From positions 1-25,314 of the forward strand of contig JAFAFV010000217.1 of the NCBI GenBank assembly GCA_023423285.1: a stretch of 25,314 nucleotides of DNA. The letters run 5' to 3'. The position numbers and the translations under genes were made by a program. The DNA comes from Bacteroidota bacterium (GTDB lineage Bacteria > Bacteroidota > Bacteroidia > Chitinophagales > Chitinophagaceae). Shown here one piece after another: positions 22,114-25,314 of the stretch (position 1 is its first letter; every line of letters starts with the position of its first letter). The notes beneath the pieces are model-generated. The model did no database searches. It saw only the letters and a program-made list of their open reading frames with translations, and was not told where the DNA came from.

Positions 22114-22524
22114 TTAAAGTGAATCGTTCTGATTGAAAAGGTATTTGAAATCTACCAGCCATTTGCCATCTACACGAACCACTTTCAGCGTGTCAGTATT
22201 TTCTTTATGAAAAGAATTTGAATACACGATGATGCTTGTAGAGTCATTGATCAGTTTGCGGCTGTGAATGTTGATACTGGCATCCCAAAGTCCCTGCTTT
22301 TCATCTGATGATAACTGCACGCGCGATATCGCATCCATCTGTTGCTCATTTACAGAGTCCTGCAACATAAAATCCCGGGCTTTATTATATTGTTGTTTTA
22401 AAGCAGCCTGTATAAAACTTCTGGCAGCATCAAGGTCATTTTCTGCAGCTTCTTCTTTTTCTTTATCGGCAGGGCTTGCACAGGCAGCAAAAAAAAGCAG
22501 GCATAAAAAGTAAAGATTTTTCAT
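22114..22524 (-). CDS. Small lipoprotein, NTF2/DUF4878-like
   Basis: The 136-residue protein has a lipoprotein signal ending FAAC (C15), so it is probably anchored in a membrane facing the periplasm. A helix-rich N-terminal part with many acidic residues precedes SFIQAALKQQYNKARDFM. A beta region ends VVRVDGKWLVDFKYLF, the pattern of DUF4878-type domains in the NTF2-like fold. No catalytic residue set is visible. It lies between the longer lipoprotein gene and crcB with gaps of 31 and 19 bases, on the same strand. Confidence 0.8.
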   Translation of the reverse strand: MKNLYFLCLLFFAACASPADKEKEEAAENDLDAARSFIQAALKQQYNKARDFMLQDSVNEQQMDAISRVQLSSDEKQGLWDASINIHSRKLINDSTSIIVYSNSFHKENTDTLKVVRVDGKWLVDFKYLFNQNDSL

Positions 22525-22555
22525 GCCTGCAAATTACAAAGATTATAAGAGTTTA

Positions 22556-23155
22556 TTACTGCGATCTTAAGTTTTCGAACTGCTTTTTTAGCTCTTCCAG
22601 TTTTTTAGGATCCATATTATTCATAATGCTGTCGGCCATTCTCTTTGCTCTTTCCAGGTCTTCTGGGTTAATGTTTTGGGCTATTGAATCAATATTGAGG
22701 TCTTCAAGGCCATCCTCGTTATTAAATTTCGCACGTCCCATTTTTGTAAGTGTTTCGGTGCTGAAATCTACTTTCCACTGGCCATTTTCTTTTAAAAGAT
22801 GAAAGTCATACGTTATTTCCTGTCCATCCACTTTGCTTGTAACTGGTACTATGGCTGTGTTTCCATCAATTTTTGCATTGCCAAACTTAGCGCTTGCTAT
22901 TGCGGCTACCGGATCATTTTCAGGTAATTGAGATTTCATTTTTTCTGCCATTTCCATTCCCATTTTTACCATATTCAATGTGGGTTGGCTGGCCTCTGTA
23001 GCCAGTTTTGAAGCGCCGTCAAAATCTTTTTTAGCCAGTCGTTCTGCAAATGTTTTGATTACGGTTTTAGGATCGGCCGACGTAGCCGGAGAACAACTGA
23101 TAAAAAAAATGGTAGCCAATGTGGCAAGCGCAAAGAGTAACAGTGTTTTTTTCAT
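22556..23155 (-). CDS. DUF4878-like lipoprotein
   Basis: From the ATG at 23155 the product is 199 residues, beginning MKKTLLLFALATL and ending its signal at FFISC, a good lipobox. An upstream in-frame ATG at 23200 would put 15 extra residues before a perfect lipoprotein signal, so I reject it. The core reads TVIKTFAERLAKKDFDGASKLA and later DFHLLKENGQWKVDFS, the NTF2-like DUF4878 pattern also seen in its downstream neighbour. A C-terminal charged helix (DPKKLEELKKQFENLRSQ) is extra. The two lipoproteins are probably related by fold rather than a recent duplication. Function is unknown. Confidence 0.85.
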   Translation of the reverse strand: MKKTLLLFALATLATIFFISCSPATSADPKTVIKTFAERLAKKDFDGASKLATEASQPTLNMVKMGMEMAEKMKSQLPENDPVAAIASAKFGNAKIDGNTAIVPVTSKVDGQEITYDFHLLKENGQWKVDFSTETLTKMGRAKFNNEDGLEDLNIDSIAQNINPEDLERAKRMADSIMNNMDPKKLEELKKQFENLRSQ

Positions 23156-23171
23156 TATAAAATGTTTACTG

Positions 23172-23205
23172 TAAAAATAAGTATATATCAATACTTTCAT
23201 GCAAA
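23172..23205 (-). promoter_or_regulatory. Possible promoter of the lipoprotein-crcB-ppa run
   Basis: On the minus strand TTTG (23205-23202) precedes TATTTTTA (23179-23172) by 22 bp. The -7 box differs from TAnnTTTG in its last base. Transcription would start about 10 bases before the ATG at 23155. Confidence 0.3.
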
Positions 23206-23254
23206 TAAGCTCTACTTTGCCTGAGAATAGCTTGCTTAAATTTAAACTTCAATT

Positions 23255-23668
23255 TTAGCTCCACTTGCCCCAGTCAATATTCACTTGCACATCCGGGTGA
23301 ATGCTCTTGGCAACGGGGCAGGTTTCGCCGGTATTTTTTAAGATGATCTTTGTTTTTTCATCAATAATAACCAGCGCTTCAGGAATGTGGAATTTCAGGT
23401 CAATACCACTCACGCGGCGCGGGTCGGCGCTCATCTTTTTTAGCACCTCAATTTTAATGTCGTTCAGGTCAAAATCCATTGTGCGGGCTTTAATGCCCAT
23501 CACGGTAATCATGCACGCGGCCAGGCTTGTAGCCAGCAGGTCTGTAGGCGAAAACCTTTCACCTTTACCGTTGTTATCTGTGGGTGCATCTGTTTCAAAA
23601 TGGTTATTGCTTTTTAAATGTGTGCACGTGGTGCGTAAACCGCCGTTATAAACTACTTCTGAGGTCAT
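23255..23668 (-). CDS. OsmC/Ohr-family protein
   Basis: The 137-residue protein has the OsmC fold with its two reactive cysteines, C52 in SLAACMITVMG and C117 in TGETCPVAKSI. RFSPTDLLATSLAAC (38-52) is the family helix. Relatives reduce organic hydroperoxides with thiol help, though the YhfA-like branch is less well understood. Spacing of the two cysteines (65 residues) is normal. It is a single gene divergent from lipA, with a TAACTTTA box (23716-23709, one base off the -7 consensus) upstream. Cytoplasmic location is likely, as there is no signal peptide. Confidence 0.93.
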   Translation of the reverse strand: MTSEVVYNGGLRTTCTHLKSNNHFETDAPTDNNGKGERFSPTDLLATSLAACMITVMGIKARTMDFDLNDIKIEVLKKMSADPRRVSGIDLKFHIPEALVIIDEKTKIILKNTGETCPVAKSIHPDVQVNIDWGKWS

Positions 23669-23793
23669 GTTATGAATTGTGAATATTTAATTGTGAATTG
23701 AATGCTGCTAAAGTTAAGCAATTTGCAATTTCAGGGAAAAGGTAGTTGGTACGGAATGGATTAAAGCCCGGGTGATATAAAATGGCTTTATTC

Positions 23794-23824
23794 TTTAGAA
23801 TCCTAAAAATCATAGTTATTTTCG
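23794..23824 (+). promoter_or_regulatory. Possible promoter of lipA with no leader
   Basis: TATTTTCG (23817-23824) matches the -7 pattern with the same C substitution as the tRNA promoter, and TTTA (23794-23797) is 19 bp upstream. The box ends four bases before the ATG at 23829, so the transcript would begin at or next to the start codon. Confidence 0.35.
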
Positions 23825-23828
23825 CAAC

Positions 23829-24740
23829 ATGACTGAATTACCTGTTACCACAAAAATTAAAAAGCCCGACTGGCTGCGGGTAAAACTTCCGATAGGCGAA
23901 AGCTACCGGCATGTGCGCGGGCTGGTTGATCAGCATAAACTGCATACCATTTGCGAAAGCGGCAATTGCCCTAATATGGGCGAATGCTGGGGCGAAGGCA
24001 CAGCTACTTTTATGATACTGGGCAACGTGTGTACCCGCAGTTGCGGCTTTTGCGCCGTGGCTACCGGCAGGCCCGATGCCGTGGATTGGGACGAACCACA
24101 ACGTGTAGCCGAGGCGATCTTATTGATGAAAGTGAAACACGCAGTGATTACCTCTGTAGACCGTGATGAACTGCCCGATGGCGGTTCCACCATTTGGCAA
24201 AATACTATTAAAGCGGTAAAAACGCTTAGTCCCGATACCACGCTTGAAACACTCATTCCTGATTTTAAAGGCAAGCAGGAAGATATATTACGCGTGGCAT
24301 CCGCCGCGCCAGAAGTGATCTCGCACAATATAGAAACTGTGGAAAGGCTTACCCGCAAAGTGCGAATTCAGGCCAAATACTGGCGCAGTATGCAGGTTAT
24401 CCGCACGTTGAAGGATGCAGGTGTGCGTACCAAAAGCGGCATTATGCTGGGCCTGGGCGAAACAAAGGAAGAAGTGCTGCAAACCCTGCAAGACCTGAGA
24501 GACAATGGTTGCGATGTGGTAACCATCGGTCAATACCTGCAGCCCACACCACGGCATTTACGCGTGGAGCGCTTTGTGCACCCCGATGAATTTGCTTTTT
24601 ATAAAGGTGCCGGATACGAAATGGGACTTGATTACGTGGAAAGCGGCCCGTTGGTTCGCTCTTCTTACCACAGTGAGCGGCATGTTATTCCCGGCTATGG
24701 AAGGCAGGAGTGGAAGTTGAGTAAGCAGGCCGTGGTTTAA
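23829..24740 (+). CDS. lipA: Lipoyl synthase, radical SAM
   Basis: The 303-residue enzyme inserts two sulfur atoms into octanoyl groups on lipoyl domains of 2-oxoacid dehydrogenases and the glycine cleavage system. The auxiliary-cluster motif is C42-x4-C47-x5-C53 (ESGNCPNMGECW region). The radical SAM motif is C68-TRS-C72-GF-C75. The C-terminal LVRSSYHSER holds the serine that ligates the auxiliary cluster. All are complete and the length is usual. lipB is not adjacent. The ATG at 23829 gives the expected short N-terminal extension. It converges with the phospholipase D gene, with 34 bases between them and no clear terminator hairpin. Confidence 0.97.
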   Translation: MTELPVTTKIKKPDWLRVKLPIGESYRHVRGLVDQHKLHTICESGNCPNMGECWGEGTATFMILGNVCTRSCGFCAVATGRPDAVDWDEPQRVAEAILLMKVKHAVITSVDRDELPDGGSTIWQNTIKAVKTLSPDTTLETLIPDFKGKQEDILRVASAAPEVISHNIETVERLTRKVRIQAKYWRSMQVIRTLKDAGVRTKSGIMLGLGETKEEVLQTLQDLRDNGCDVVTIGQYLQPTPRHLRVERFVHPDEFAFYKGAGYEMGLDYVESGPLVRSSYHSERHVIPGYGRQEWKLSKQAVV

Positions 24741-24774
24741 CATTTATGTTTCTTAAAAATTTGAATACCTGTCG

Positions 24775-25314
24775 TTACAGCAATGGCGAAAGCAATCTGG
24801 CCAGGTGTTCAAAAAATATCTTTACCTTATTTCTTTGCGACCATTCTTCAAGCGAAATTTCCCTGCAGTTTTCAAGGTCTTTTAAAAAAGCATCAGTCAG
24901 TTGCCGGTTAATTTCCCTGTCGTAAACAATTGCGTTTACTTCAAAATTCATTTCATGGCTGCGCACATCCATATTGGCAGTACCCACCATGCTCAGTTCT
25001 TCATCCACGATCATTGTTTTGGCATGTATAAAACCCTTTTCATATAAAAAAACTCTAACTCCGGTAGCAAGTATTTCATCGTAATAAGAATAGGCGGCAG
25101 CATTTACAAATTTAGAATCAGAAATCTCGGGTACAATCAACCTCACATCCACACCAGATAAAGCAGCGTGTTTGATGGCCAGCAGCACATTGTCTGATGG
25201 TATGAAATAAGGCGTGGTAATGTAAAGGCGTTTTTTTGCAGAGAATATAGATGATACCGTACTGTACATGATGGAAGGCTTTGTATCAGGCCCGCTGGCA
25301 GCTATCTGCACGAT
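24775..25314 (-). CDS. Cardiolipin synthase / phospholipase D family protein, N-terminal part outside the window
   Basis: The frame is open to the last base, so the gene continues beyond the window; the 180 visible codons are the C-terminal third or so of the usual 480-residue protein. QIAASGPDTKPSIMYSTV and YITTPYFIPSDNVLLAIKHAALSGVDVRLI (given here as YITTPYFIPSD and ALSGVDVRLIVP) are typical of bacterial Cls. The second HKD motif is HAKTMIVD (H96, K98, D103, counting from the codon at 25311), followed by GTANMDVRSHEMNFEVNA. Cls joins two phosphatidylglycerols to cardiolipin at the membrane. The N-terminal membrane helices and first HKD cannot be seen. Confidence 0.92.
   Translation of the reverse strand: MVQIAASGPDTKPSIMYSTVSSIFSAKKRLYITTPYFIPSDNVLLAIKHAALSGVDVRLIVPEISDSKFVNAAAYSYYDEILATGVRVFLYEKGFIHAKTMIVDEELSMVGTANMDVRSHEMNFEVNAIVYDREINRQLTDAFLKDLENCREISLEEWSQRNKVKIFFEHLARLLSPLL

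Noticed and set aside
23156..23200. Upstream ATG start of the DUF4878-like lipoprotein
   Set aside because: It would place 15 residues ahead of a complete lipoprotein signal peptide.
23930..24358. 142-residue minus-strand ORF
   Set aside because: It is the shadow of lipA and has no family resemblance.
1..25314. CRISPR array, insertion sequence or prophage
   Set aside because: No regularly spaced repeats, transposase, integrase or phage structural genes were seen. The only spaced repeat is the two-copy element at 12313-12368.

Overview
The window looks like a chromosomal segment of a Bacteroidota bacterium, most plausibly a soil or freshwater Chitinophagaceae-like member. This is inferred from gene content and signals, not from a database match. 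The evidence is: recurrent -7 boxes of the TAnnTTTG type, some with a -33 TTTG at 19-22 bp; no clear Shine-Dalgarno sequences; leaders that are short or absent; lipoproteins with AC or SC lipoboxes; and a GH20/GH43 glycan-degrading pair.

Layout. (1) 1-2275: the end of an unrecognised gene, then an AarF/UbiB-type atypical kinase. (2) 2296-8391: a tightly packed ten-gene cluster. It starts with an Rrf2-family (NsrR-like) regulator behind a good promoter. Then follow a DUF2249-fused Ric/ScdA/YtfE di-iron protein, a YeaO-type DUF488 protein, a four-helix membrane protein, a second hemerythrin-like protein, a DUF1858-DUF2249-DUF2249 protein, a 12-helix NnrS / haem-copper-oxidase-like membrane protein, a MIP18/SufT-type DUF59 protein, an 82-residue unknown and a second DUF488 protein. 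Together they read as a nitric oxide / nitrosative-stress response and Fe-S repair unit. (3) 8392-11945: a Tat-signal protein that looks like the two ends of an oxidoreductase with its middle lost, then a GH20 hexosaminidase and a GH43 lipoprotein. (4) 11979-12176: tRNA-Pro(GGG) with promoter and a strong terminator. (5) 12177-19385: a long AT-rich leader carrying phased direct repeats, then a carbohydrate operon. Its genes encode an RbtT/DalT/CsbX-type MFS transporter, a 2-hydroxyacid dehydrogenase, two different FGGY kinases, a histidine phosphatase and a secreted GDPD-family protein. A convergent DeoR regulator follows at 19394-20158. (6) 20342-20525: a frameshifted C-terminal relic of a zinc alcohol dehydrogenase. 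(7) 20542-23155, minus strand: a secreted hypothetical protein, inorganic pyrophosphatase, a CrcB/Fluc fluoride channel and two small lipoproteins. (8) 23255-25314: an OsmC-family protein, lipoyl synthase (lipA) and the C-terminal part of a cardiolipin synthase-type phospholipase D that runs off the end.

Two systems stand out. The nitrosative-stress cluster combines di-iron repair, Fe-S assembly and a sensor-like membrane protein with two small unknown proteins. The transporter-dehydrogenase-kinase operon recalls B. subtilis yoaDCB but has a second kinase and a phosphatase translationally coupled by one-base TAATG overlaps, and its substrate cannot be named from sequence. No CRISPR array, insertion sequence, phage or defence system was seen.
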